From the NCBI RefSeq assembly GCF_901000735.1, contig NC_081544.1:21031410-21095409 (forward strand): DNA of 64,000 nucleotides, written 5' to 3'. Shown here one piece after another: positions 32,701-42,738 of the stretch. Each line of letters starts with the position of its first letter. Positions within the stretch are counted from its first letter, which is position 1. Source of the DNA: Corylus avellana. Taxonomy: Eukaryota > Streptophyta > Magnoliopsida > Fagales > Betulaceae. Below the pieces are notes generated by a model. The model had not been told where the DNA came from. It did not search any database and saw nothing but the letters and a program-made list of their open reading frames with translations. The position numbers and the translations under genes are program-made.

Positions 32701-34372
32701 TGAGAGTTCAAATCTCTCCATTTCCCAAGTCTAATGTGGTCAATCATATGGTTGGTTTATTTAACTCGTATTAGTTTTTATCAAGTGCATGCTATAGATA
32801 CATTGCTTTGGGCTATTTTGTGGCTTTGTTATATTACGATGTTGCCTACGTCTTTGCGGTTTTCTAGTGCGGTGAAAGCTCATCAGTTCTTCACAGAGGA
32901 AAGCTGGGACATTTTTAAGCAGATTCTTGATACCTACATGTTTGAAGCATCAAAGGTATTGCTATATAATGTTTTGTATTTTTGTTTTTTGTAATTTTTG
33001 TTTTTGTGTTTTTCTATTTTTGTTATCCTTAACTTTTTTCCAGGCAGAGGTATACTATCTAATCTCATTCAAACTTTTAAAGTGACATGCATGTGCTCCT
33101 CGTCTTTTTCCATAGATTTACACTTTTTTGGGTAGGGGGAATAATTAACTTGATTTCCTTTTTGGAAAGGAGAAAAGAAAAATCACAAGTTGTTACATGA
33201 TCCATGAACGTTGGATCTGAATATGATTTTGTTTTGGTGTAGACTTCTGGCCTTCTACAGCTAATATTTTTCACTCTATTAATTATTTTGTTCATCTATT
33301 AGAGACATTACTGAAGATCATATTATCGTACTTTAGAATATTGCCTTCTCTGTTATATGGACTGGTAACTTTTTTCTGAAGTATGGTGGTCTGATGGGTC
33401 AATGCCTGAATTAGAAAGAAGCATAGAACTTCTGATTTACTTTTGGACATTCTTGCCATTTCTGGACTAAATTGGTATAAGTGTCTTGATTCCTTATTGT
33501 ATAAATTGGAGAGGCAAGCAGGGATGGAGGTAAGATTTTTTTTTTTTTATTATTATTTTTTTTTGGGGGGTGTTCAGGCTGCACTGAATTTGTTTTAAGA
33601 GGGCAACCATTGATAAAATAAAATAAAATAAAACCTTTTTTGTACCAATTTTTTTGGTAGGGTCCCCCTACGCGCCCCCAATTCATTCAATTGAGGGAAG
33701 TAGTTGCTTGTCTGTTTCTACTAGTGATGATGCAGAGTATAATGATATACTGTTTCTTATGACCTTATGATTGGCTTTATTATGAAGAATACCTTTCTCT
33801 AGTCTTAGGTGTTGTTTTGTTGGACTATTCAATTGCAGGAATGGATTGAGACTAATGGGGGCAGTTCCCTGCTGGAGGCCTTGTACAAGGCTCTTGACGA
33901 GGTGAGCTTACTTTATAGAATTGAATGCCAGTTGTACCAAGAGGCAGTTTTATGATACCTTGTGATGCAGGTTGTAAAACTAGCAGAATGCGAAATTTAC
34001 AGTTACAATCCGGACTCTGATGCAGATCCATTTCTAGAGAGAGGAGCCATGTAAGTTTTGATATCTCCATTGAATTAGTGCTAGTCAAATAGCTGCAATT
34101 ATGACTTGGGAACTTCTTTGTGTCTTCAGATGGTCTTTCAATTTCTTCTTCTATAACAGAAAACAAAGGCGTGTTGTGAGTTTTCGTCTTTGCTGTTTGA
34201 GGTGGGTTAAAATGTTTTGTTAGTACTTATATGGTTTTCCCATCAGCTGTCATGGGTAATTTTTGGCTTAGTTCTTGCTGTTTTTGGCAGTAATTTGGTG
34301 GCCGATGAATTTCTTATGGTTGAATTACCTTCCGAGGAAGATGGAGAGATTTTTGATGACATGGACATGTGA
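29798..34372 (+). CDS. MAF1: MAF1, repressor of RNA polymerase III transcription
   Basis: A 224-residue nuclear/cytoplasmic repressor that binds RNA polymerase III and shuts down tRNA and 5S synthesis under stress; in other eukaryotes it is controlled by TORC1 phosphorylation. Ten coding exons: 29798-29829, 30029-30099, 30174-30223, 32307-32380, 32467-32529, 32868-32955, 33839-33901, 33971-34050, 34130-34201, 34291-34372, all GT-AG, summing to 675 bases. The start [10 protein letters not shown] is the family's. The conserved boxes are present: [16 protein letters not shown] (box A), PDYDF and [15 protein letters not shown] (box B), [13 protein letters not shown] (box C), and an acidic end. 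Intron 1 has a duplicated acceptor (29977 and 30028); intron 3 contains an antisense LINE fragment starting four bases after the donor. The gene converges on the B3/E1 pseudogene 3' of it. Confidence 0.93.
29927..30059 (+). repeat. 51-bp tandem duplication of the MAF1 intron 1 acceptor
   Basis: TTTTTATGTTGTTTTTGCAG followed by GTTAAAT(A/G)ATTTTCTAAG occurs twice, with acceptor AGs ending at 29977 and 30028. The 51-base spacing keeps frame and contains no stop, so use of the first acceptor would add 17 residues ([17 protein letters not shown]) after the conserved PLDR. The second acceptor gives the family's normal sequence. The repeat proper spans about 29950-30052. Confidence 0.85.
30228..31660 (-). 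mobile_element. 5'-truncated LINE in MAF1 intron 3, antisense
   Basis: On the minus strand, ORF2 remnants run from [12 protein letters not shown] through GGLGIRNL and FWHDIWCGD, with the frame changing near 31300, then a 3' tail ending in poly-A (T run at 30228-30238). Only the RT thumb/zf-RVT side remains. It is a different family from the 20.8-26.8 kb LINE. Its tail begins four bases after the intron 3 donor GAG-GTAA. No clear target duplication was found. The insertion makes the intron 2.08 kb. Confidence 0.85.
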
Positions 34373-34676
34373 GTAGGATCAATACCGTTAACATATATAT
34401 GTAGTCGTGTAACCACTAAGTGCTGCACTCTTGAGGCTTGGTGGGTAGGATTAGGTTTTCTACTTTCCTGTATGCATTTACTGTAGCTGCTGCTGTCATT
34501 TAGTTAGGAACGATGCTGTCTATGTAAATGTATGTCAAATATAATCCCAGACTTGTAAGCTTAATAGAAACAAACAACTCTAGTTTCTGGGAGACATTCC
34601 TCTGTCTCCCAGAAATGACGTTGATATTATTGAACTGTGCACTTATGTATGTGTCATCACCTGTGCATATGTGCCC

Positions 34677-35141
34677 TCATGTCGTTTGTTTTTTGTATGT
34701 ATGTTTTGAGACTGGAAAGATGGAGTGCAGTAATATATATATTGTTGGGGCAACTACGTAAGAAATGTCTACCTGAAGTAAACAGATATCGACATCGTTG
34801 TGATCGTCATCCTCACAAGCCACTACGACGAAGTGCTGTCGATATGGAGGCAGCACTGCCTTGGCCACTTCCCTAACCAGATCCACTAACTTCGTATCCA
34901 TGCATTCTCTATGCCTTGGGAACATGCTGTTAAAAAGTAGGCAACTCCCATAAGAGATGCTGTACGCATTCAAGCCCTTGTCTTTCAGCCACTGAAGAAG
35001 CTCTCTCAAAGTTGGATTGTCCTTCAAAATCCATCTGTCCCACACTGTCCAGCTTATGTCTTTCCAAACTTGGATCACATCATCTGCCTTGAGATCATTC
35101 TCCTTTGCAACATCTTTCCAGTATGTCCTCAGCGCGTACAT
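34677..35141 (-). pseudogene. Chimeric frame: B3-domain end joined to ubiquitin-activating enzyme E1 C terminus
   Basis: 154 open codons. Residues 1-26 ([23 protein letters not shown]) are the last part of a DUF313-type B3 DNA-binding domain; residues 27-119 (about 35063-34785) are the C-terminal ubiquitin-fold domain of E1 (UBA1), recognised by [33 protein letters not shown] and the acidic VVACEDDD. The natural E1 ending is lost; the frame runs on into 35 unrelated residues. E1 normally has about 1080 residues and this domain recruits E2 enzymes; without the adenylation and cysteine domains it cannot activate ubiquitin. The E1 part is intron-free here, consistent with either a retrocopy or a single-exon piece. 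Upstream the B3 part is broken (see next feature). Confidence 0.75.
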
Positions 35142-35858
35142 GGAGCTGCTCTTCCCCAGAGTCTTTGCCTATGTCCCACCGCCTCAAAATCATTTTACTC
35201 ACCCTATGCGAGGGCTCGTAGAATGGCACTTCCAATGAGATTTGTTGGTCAAGAAGATCTCTCTCTCTCTTTCAAGAAACCCTATTGATCTTCCCGAAGG
35301 GTATGGACAACAGACTATGGGTTGGCTTTAGGTTAGTGGTGGTCAGGCGTTTTTGTATTACCATAAACAACTCTGATCCATCTACTCCTTTTATATGATT
35401 CTTGACTTCTTCAGGCATGTCCGGTGGTGGGTTTAGAACGGGGGCAAATCCAATTTCTGCCTCTTCTCCAATTTCATACTGGCAGTAGGTTTTTTGTTAT
35501 TATATTTAGAATTCTTTTGGTTTATCTTGAAATTGATCTACCCCTCTCGTCTCCCATAGATTCTCTTCAAACCATTCTTTGGCCTTTGAGCTTGGAAAGC
35601 AGAAATCATGATCTTTTGTTCATCAAACCCTTGTTTCCTTGGGCTGTCCATAGGCATGGTCATAGGTTTCTTTAGAACTTTTTTCTTGATCAATCTATCT
35701 TGTTTAGAAGATTGTGATTCCTTTGAGTTTTCTTTTTCATACTGAATAGCAGCAACAACAACAATTAAATAATCCATGCGGCAACCACTTGAGATTTGCA
35801 TACCCTTGAAATGTTTCATCGTCAAGTAACTCATATTCACTTCTTCCTTCTTCTCCAT
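35142..35858 (-). pseudogene. DUF313-type B3 domain gene, disrupted
   Basis: The minus strand carries the features of the plant B3 DUF313 family: an open N-terminal part from the ATG at 35858 to a TAG at 35540 (106 codons), then in another frame PPPDMPEEVK, GSELFMVIQKRL, LSIPFGKI, then a TGA at 35274-35272, then [18 protein letters not shown], followed by a further frame change near 35150 into the YALRTYW segment. So there are at least one nonsense codon and two frame changes. Intact family members are single-exon, sequence-specific nuclear DNA-binding proteins. A TATA-like TTATAAATAGG on the minus strand at about 36001-36011 could still drive a transcript. Confidence 0.72.
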
Positions 35859-36571
35859 CTATTACGGGTGACCTGACAGCGGAAAGGGCAAGATGAAAGA
35901 GAGAAAAAAGGGGCCCTAACTAGGAGTGTTATCACTTTCTTTTCAAGGGGAGTGTGTAAAATTAATGCTAACAAACGAGAGAACTAAGGGCGATGAAGTC
36001 CCTATTTATAAGGAAGGAAGATTCCTAAATGGAGAGAACTAACTAGTCAGTTAAGCAAAAGAAGATAATTCTAAACCCTAATGGGAAAAGGTTTTGGTAA
36101 AATATAATCCAAAAAATACAAGCTTTCTTACTTTTCCATTTGGCTATAGCGGTCAATTACCAAGATTTAAATTGTCCCTAAATGATCAAATAAGTTTAAA
36201 TACTATTAGTTAATTAATCTAATATAATTGTTGAGCGATGGGTATAAAATTATCTTTTAACCCACTTAAAACTACTTCATTAGCTTCTTATAGAAATAAG
36301 TAGAAACAACTAATTGGCTATTAATCACTTTTATTTGGGTTAAATTTATTATGTTATTTATTTGGGTTCGATTCATTATTATCAATTCATTACAACTATA
36401 CATGAAATGGGAATCGCAAATTAGAAGATGCTAAATATTTGCTGTGGAGTAAAATGTAAAACGAATAACAAAACAGAAGCAAGAAGAATTCAAGCTTTAT
36501 TTTATTCCAACATATAACCCATAAGCTACATGTCGTTTAAACAAGAAACCTCCACAATATGGCAGTCAAAT

Positions 36572-36832
36572 CTATTTGGTTCCTTTTCCAGTGGAGTGCA
36601 GACCCGAAAAATAGCCCTGTGGGTTGCTCTCAAAAGTGCCCCTTGAGATATGGGCTCCTCCTCCACTGCCCGGAGCAACCATCATGCCACCGCTGCCACC
36701 ACCCTTTGAGGAGGAGCCACCTCCGCCACCTCCTTTGCCAGCTCCTCCGCCACCACCTCCTTTTCCACCTCCTCCACCACCGCCACCGCCTCCTTTGCCT
36801 CCTCCTCCGCCACCGCCTCCTTTGCCGCCCAT
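36572..36832 (-). CDS. Glycine-rich protein, copy E
   Basis: 86 residues, the longest copy: extra GGGKGGGG steps and SSSKGG. It shares the SRGTFESNPQGYF and STGKGTK ending with copy D. The coding region and the first 75 bases of leader are intact, but at about 36916 the leader is interrupted; the conserved TATA box and promoter resume only at 38224. The distance from TATA to ATG is therefore 1.4 kb instead of 103 bp. A CTATTTATGAG stretch at about 36942 might serve as a substitute core promoter (TATA-like on the minus strand). Expression may be lost or changed. Function unknown. Confidence 0.78.
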   Translation of the reverse strand: MGGKGGGGGGGGKGGGGGGGGGGKGGGGGGAGKGGGGGGSSSKGGGSGGMMVAPGSGGGAHISRGTFESNPQGYFSGLHSTGKGTK

Positions 36833-36915
36833 TCTAAAAATATGTAGCTACTTAAGGTGTAGACTCTAGTAGATGATGAAGATGTGGGTCTTAACTCTTA
36901 AGAGTAGTGTTGATT

Positions 36916-38224
36916 GAGGAAATGCAAAATGCAAAAACAACTATTTATGAGTTAATTTGGTTGCTTGGGAAGGGAATTCAGTATCTATTCCTATTGGGAA
37001 GGGAATTCAGTATCTATACTAGAAAGATCTAAGAATAAAAGTATTTGTTCATGCAATTTAACATGTCTTTCTTAATCCGTCTGTGAATATTATAAATAAT
37101 AATTATGTTTAGTAATTTTATTAAGATCGATACGTCTGAGTAATTAAATTTTATTATTATTTATAAATGGGAATCTTGTTGGATAGGAGTGGTGAATGAT
37201 TTTAGTGCAAAGCAAAGATGCCCACTCTTGAAAAAGCACAGGGAATTTGATATGGCAGCTTGGAATTTGCTCAAAATCTGACATGGCAAGTCCTTGTAAG
37301 CTGCTTTTGCTTTATTTACCGACATTTTCTTTTGGATGCCCTAACAAGCCTCAGCATAATGCTGCACGATTGTAAGTGCATTCTGCCCAAGACTGTGCTT
37401 CTACTTTTATGACAAATTGACTACCAATTAGTCCATGGGTAATTGCCTACTTTTCAACCACAAAAAATAAATTAAGAGAAAAATATTTGGGCTACTATAA
37501 CTAAATTTTCTTTTAATTTAAGTGGTTGTTTAAATTTTATAAAAATTGGTGTCATGTGAACTGTTACGTGACATTCTATGTTTTACATTTACTGGCTGAT
37601 GTGATAAATGTAACATAAATTGCATGCCATGTGATCAATTTGTAAAATGTTGTAAGCGTCAAGTGAATTATCACGTGACAGTTCATATTTTACAAGATGA
37701 TATGGTAAGTGGTACGTGGTTGCCAGAGACGGAGGGAGGGGGGGACCGGGGTGGGCCATGGTCCCCCCCCCAAAATAAGGAAAAAAAAATTTAAGTAAAA
37801 AAAATAATAAAAACCCCAAAATAAGGAAAAAAAATTATAAGTTAAAAAAATAATAAAAAAAAAGTAAAATTAAAATTTTAATTTTAGTCATTTGGCCCCT
37901 TAAAAAAAAAAAAAAAAAGTTGGCCCTATTTTTAAATTTTTTGGCCATATCCAATAAAATTTTTTGGCCCTATTTTTAATTTTTTTGGCCCATACCCACT
38001 AAGTTTTTTTATTTTTGACCCTTACTTTTAAATGTCCACTTTTTTTGGCCCTTACAGTAAGTCTTTAGTTCATAAAAAACAACCAAAATAATTTTTTTTA
38101 ATAAAAAAATTTTAAAGAACCGAAAAAAAAATTTGGCTGGCCCCCTTCCATAAAATTTCCTGGCTCCGTCCCTGGTGGTTGCAATGTGAGTTTGTAAAAG
38201 AGTATCTTCATTTAGTTAGTCAAA
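36916..38224. mobile_element. Insertion of about 1.3 kb between GRP E and its promoter
   Basis: Copy D (18660-18680) shows the uninterrupted leader: GATTAAAGG-AAGAAATGGG. Here the left part stops near 36916 and the right part resumes with AAATGGGTGATTATTTATA at 38223. The insert has a direct repeat of GGGAAGGGAATTCAGTATC (36967 and 36998), no ORF, and a nested TIR element at 37723. Its class is not recognised and the ends are not clean enough for a TSD. Confidence 0.7.
37723..38174. mobile_element. Non-autonomous TIR element with 7-bp duplication
   Basis: 452 bp with inverted ends CCAGAGACGGAGGGA and TGGCTCCGTCCCTGG (minus one base shared with the repeat), flanked by GTGGTTG at 37716-37722 and 38175-38181. 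The interior is A/T homopolymers and TTTTTGGCCC words, no ORF. A related element is at 62449-62636. The superfamily is uncertain (hAT-like would normally have 8 bp). Confidence 0.75.
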
Positions 38225-38232
38225 TGGGTGAT

Positions 38233-38240
38233 TATTTATA
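38233..38240 (-). promoter_or_regulatory. Displaced TATA box of GRP E
   Basis: TATTTATA on the plus strand in the family's usual promoter context, but 1.4 kb from the copy E ATG because of the insertion at 36916-38224. Confidence 0.7.
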
Positions 38241-38545
38241 GGGGAGATAAATATGGTCAAATAACTTAATTTTAATGCTCATTACCTGCAAATGAGTAAT
38301 GGGATTCTCGGAAAATTGGCAGTGCATGAATGCTTGCATGGGTTACTGGAGAGGTCACGCCTAGATTACTCCATTTTTTTCTTTTTTCTTCTCAAAATTG
38401 CAGAAAAATTAAACCAAAGTTCGACTTTCAATCTTACGTTGATGCACCCTCAATCTTCTTGTTTCTAGTGTTTTTTCCTGTAACGCGCCGATCTAGAAGT
38501 TTTCCTGATCACATCGCCTAAGGGCATGTTTGGATATGTGTTTAA

Positions 38546-39505
38546 GAGCATTCCCAGCAGACTCCCTATAAGGGAGTCTGTTCCCTATGTATAAGGAATA
38601 TGTTCAAAAAATTGCAAAAAATGTCCTCCAGCAGACTCCCTATATGCTTCCCTAAACTATCAGATGCTACAGTAGAACCCAATACATTGGGTTCTACTGT
38701 ATCGATCCTGATGAATTATTTAATCCTAAAAACACGCTCTCCTCTCACGACTATCTCTGCACGCAAACCTTCTTCTTCGTCTTCAACTTCTTGCTTCCTC
38801 TTCTTTGTTCAAGCACGCTTTAGCACTACTATTCCATGAGCTAGAAGTTCATGGATGAGCATCAAAAGTCGCCGAAGAATACTCAGGCGGCGGCCACAAA
38901 CTCATGCTCGTTCGTGTCGAGTTTAGTTGCCAATTGGAGGATCTCTAGTCGTGGAGTGCTTGCTTTGGATTGATGGTTGATCTGCTTGGGATGGCTTTCG
39001 ATTAGAATCATAATATGGGTTTCTTTGATTTTTGAAGGGAAATTTTGGTTATCATGGTGATTTGGTTTGCTTAGGGTGTTCTGAAATGTTGAGATGGGTC
39101 CTTTGATTTACCAGGTTGAGATGGGTCCTTCGATTTTGCAGGAAGCGCAGAGGACCTGCAGAAAGAAGAAGATGGAAAAATTTTGCAGCAAGGACTGGTT
39201 TTCTGCCGACAGAAAGAGGACCCGCAGAGAAATTTTCCCTTCCAGCAAGGGCAAAAAACCCAAAGTAGAGGGAAGAAGAAGATAGCTACGGGAAGAAAGA
39301 AGAAGAAAATATGAGGGAGAGAGAGAAAGTTTGTTTAATAAATTAAAAAGAATAAAATAAAAAAAGTAAAATAAAAAAATAATATTTTAATGATATAGGG
39401 AATGATAAAGGGAAGCTATTGTAGTGCATATTGATATAGGGAAGCATAAAGTAGTTTGGATCCTTAAGTTTAGGGAAAATGACAGGGAAGCTGCTGGGAA
39501 TGCTC
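38546..39505. mobile_element. Non-autonomous PIF/Harbinger-type element, 960 bp
   Basis: Perfect 15-bp terminal inverted repeats GAGCATTCCCAGCAG and CTGCTGGGAATGCTC, flanked by TAA at 38543-38545 and 39506-39508. The 3-bp TAA/TTA target is typical of PIF/Harbinger. The unfilled locus is seen at about 5245 (TGTTTAAAAGG) and 19000. The subterminal regions repeat CAGACTCCCTATA several times, partly as hairpins. A few short frames inside have no transposase motif. Confidence 0.88.
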
Positions 39506-39508
39506 TAA

Positions 39509-41660
39509 GAGGTTTAAAAATGTATTTAACACTTAAAAAGTCCGTTTGAAAAAAAATGTATCTGTTTGGTAAAAAAAAAAATTAAAAACACTTTTAAATG
39601 TTCAAAAAGCTAAAAAATGACCAAAACGCATTTTTAAGCTTTTGCCAAAAAGAATTTTTTGACTTAAAAATTATATTTCTCAAACACGTTTTAAGGAAAT
39701 TCTTTAATCTCCTCAAAAAAATTGTTCAGTTTTGGTTTTGGTGCTATATATATATATAAAGGCACTATATACGTTTGAAAAAAAATAAAAATTAAAAAAC
39801 TGATTAAGGATCTGTTTTGGTTTTCGGTTTCGAATAGTGCGATTAAGAAGTAGTAATTTTAAAATGTGAGATTTAAAAATACTTTCAATTTTTAGAAACA
39901 CAGGTAAGCATTTAGTGAAATTGCAATATAACTTTTAAAATTGTGCATTTTTTCTTACACTTTATTTATCTAAGTTTTCAAACAAGAACTTTTTAAAAAT
40001 GCATTTTATAGTTTGTCTACAATTTAATTTAAAATTATATTTTTGACCTGTAAATTCCCACTCCCAAACGCGTCTTATCCTATTACTTGGCCGTGAATTT
40101 GATTGGTTCCCGAAACGCCAGTTATTAGGTGGCTTTGAGCAGCCATATTGGAAAAGTACCGAACGTAAAAATCTTTGACTTGCCAAAAGGGTAAAGAGAG
40201 AGTATTAATTAGGTGCGATCGAGAGTACTGTAAGCTTATTTATTGCTTTTTGTGCTATGCAACTATGCAAGTGATCTCGCTGGATTTTAATCCTCTCATA
40301 TTTTTATATTTTAAAATTCATTTATTGGTTTAAATAAATATAAAAATTTGTGTTATCGAAACAAGTGAATTTGATATATTAAAAACTAAAATTAATTACT
40401 TTGGTAGTAACATACAAACTTTTGCATTTGTTTACACCTTTTTTTTTTTTTTTATTTGAAACGGGAATCTTTGCAACTTCATTAATAATAAGATCTAGAG
40501 CGTAAAGCTCTTACATCATAGAATATAAAAACTCTGAAAAATTATAAGCCAAAGCTATGAAGTTACAATATCATAAATACAATACAACTCTTACAATTAA
40601 GTACTATCTATCCGCTAATCTATGTACAACTGCGGTTAATGTCCAGCATATGTTTACACCATTAAATGAAATGGAGGGCCTAAATTTTAAAATATGTGAA
40701 TTTCTATTTTAAAAAATATGAGGGGATTTCAATAATTAAGGGAAAAAAACTCTGAATATGATGGTCAAAGTATTCATGATTATGTATATTTGATATATTT
40801 TGAGAAAAGACAAAGGGTTAAACTCTATTTTGTAACTTATGGACCTTCAATATAAGGGCTTCCACGTCACAATGGACCCCCCCAAAAAAAAAAAAAAAAA
40901 TGTGTACCTATCATCAAAATTGTTGATTTAATCACCAAAATATGTAGAGGTCTTTGCCGGGATGATTCCTTAGAAAACCTCATTTAATGTGTTTTTCCAT
41001 TCAACACAACCGACCACTTTTCCATTCAACATAATGGACGAGGAGGAGGAATAGGATGTTCTCTAGTTTATTTATATCCAATTAGTTATAGTAAAGGGGT
41101 AACTTTGTCGGGACAAAAATATCTACTACTATAACTAACTGAATATTTTTCAATTCAAATAAAATAGAGAGAATCCTAATTCATGAGAGACATTTTTAAC
41201 ATAAAATGGTAATCTAACGTATTTAAATATCATACTTGTTGGTTTGTGGGGCTAATTTGAAAATGATTATTATTTTCAAGGCTTAAATATATTTATCCCT
41301 AGATAAATTGTAACCACACAAACCTCATTTAAGGCGTTTTTGCATTCAACACAACCGGCCACTTTTCTATTCAACATAATGGACGACGACGACGACATAA
41401 TTGTACTCATCCCGGCAAAAACTAAATGGAGGCATTTCTACAAGTTGCTGAAGACTTTTGTAGTTGTAAGTTGCTCATTACTTATTGTGGGTCCCATTCC
41501 GAACGGGGCAGATTAGGATCCTTATCGACCTGAAAAATATTTTGTTAATTATATTAGAGATGTATTTTTATTTTTTTTTTAAAGTGAAAAGACATAAATA
41601 CCACTAAATATAATTAACTGAATACAATTAAATGGGAAATAATTCAGTTCCTAATAAAGT
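39509..41660 (-). repeat. GRP upstream block (mirror of tandem unit 3) and flank
   Basis: Collinear, in reverse, with 15870-17772 (sum of matched coordinates about 57510). It contains the shared poly-A retroposon at 40438-40645. No gene. The (GAC)n stretch near 41380-41396 is also present at 16127-16140. Confidence 0.78.
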
Positions 41661-42019
41661 TATCCTATGCTCCTCATCTTCTTGTCTCTCAATAACTTAA
41701 AGCTAATCTTACATCCATGCTGTTTGCATTATTAAATATCAGCTTAATTAGTCTACGCATTACCACAATTAAAACACCGTCTTTGTGGTCGTTCCCTTAT
41801 GCCATTCTTATTATAATTATAAAAATAGTCAAAAGCACAAAACACTTATAAAACTACAAAAATAATTTTTACAATTCATATTAAAACACTTTTTGGCATA
41901 ATCAGCTTTGCCTAGCTAACCATATATGTGATGAACGACCTCCTAATCAAATTCCTTATTGTAGAACTTAAAGGGTACTTGGGATTAATGTGTTTAGGGG
42001 TCTTTTCCTTATCTTATTT

Positions 42020-42134
42020 ATGGTTGTCTATGTTAGATATAGCCATCTTTGCTTAATGAAGTAAAGACGAAAGCGGAGGTCACTAGCTTGAATCTTCATA
42101 CCCCTGTTGTGTGAACATATCAAAAAAAAAAAAA
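42020..42134 (+). mobile_element. SINE-like element in the GRP F 3' flank
   Basis: The same ancestral insertion as at 4279 and 15345: B-box-like AGCTTGAATCT near 42088 and a 14-A tail at 42121-42134. Confidence 0.5.
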
Positions 42135-42385
42135 AGAAGAAGCAGCGTGATAAATGCTCTATGTTATTTATTTGGGTTCGATTTATTATTATCAATTCAT
42201 TACGACTAAACATGAAATGAAATGGAATCGCAAATTAGAAGATAATAAATATTTGCTGTGGAGTAGAATGTAAAACGAATGACAAAACTGAAGCAAGAAG
42301 AATTCAAGCTTTATTTTATTCCAACATATAACCCATAAAGCTACATGTCGTTTAAGCAGGAAACCTCCACAAATAGCAATCAAAT

Positions 42386-42625
42386 CTATTTAGTTTCTTT
42401 TCCAGTGGAGTTCAGACCAGAAAAATAGCCTTGTGGGTTGCTCTCAAAAGTGTCCCTTGAGATATGGGCTCCTCCTCCACTGCCCGGAGCAACCATCATG
42501 CCACCGCTGCCACCACCCTTTGAGGAGCCACCTCCGCCACCTCCTTTGCCAGCTGCTCCATCACCACCTCCTCCACCACCGCCACCGCCTCCTTTGCCAC
42601 CGCCATCGCCTCCTTTGCCGCCCAT
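42386..42625 (-). CDS. Glycine-rich protein, copy F
   Basis: A 79-residue intronless member with two local changes in the glycine tract (GGDGAAGKGG) and FSGLNSTGKETK; the GKETK ending is that of copy B. The upstream region (42640-45000) matches unit 1/copy B, while the 3' flank (41240-42257) matches copy C. It therefore takes the place of both B and C, consistent with one 3.3-kb tandem unit being absent in this version. TATA box at 42731-42738, 106 bp from the ATG (a 3-bp insertion in the leader). Function unknown. Confidence 0.82.
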   Translation of the reverse strand: MGGKGGDGGGKGGGGGGGGGGDGAAGKGGGGGGSSKGGGSGGMMVAPGSGGGAHISRDTFESNPQGYFSGLNSTGKETK

Positions 42626-42730
42626 TCTAAAAATATGTAGCTACTTAAGGTGTAGACGACTGTAGTAGATGATGAAGATGTGGGTCTTAACTCTTAAGAG
42701 TAGTGTTGATTAAAGGAAGAAATGGGTGGT

Positions 42731-42738
42731 TATTTATA
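42731..42738 (-). promoter_or_regulatory. TATA box of GRP F
   Basis: TATTTATA on the plus strand in the conserved promoter context; 106 bp from the ATG. Confidence 0.78.

Noticed and set aside
32630..32730. Possible SINE in MAF1 intron 5 (GAGAGTTCAAATCTC)
   Set aside because: Only a B-box-like word; no A box, no tail and no target duplication.
38600..38839. 79-codon frame within the PIF-type element
   Set aside because: No transposase or Myb-like motif and too short; the element is treated as non-autonomous.
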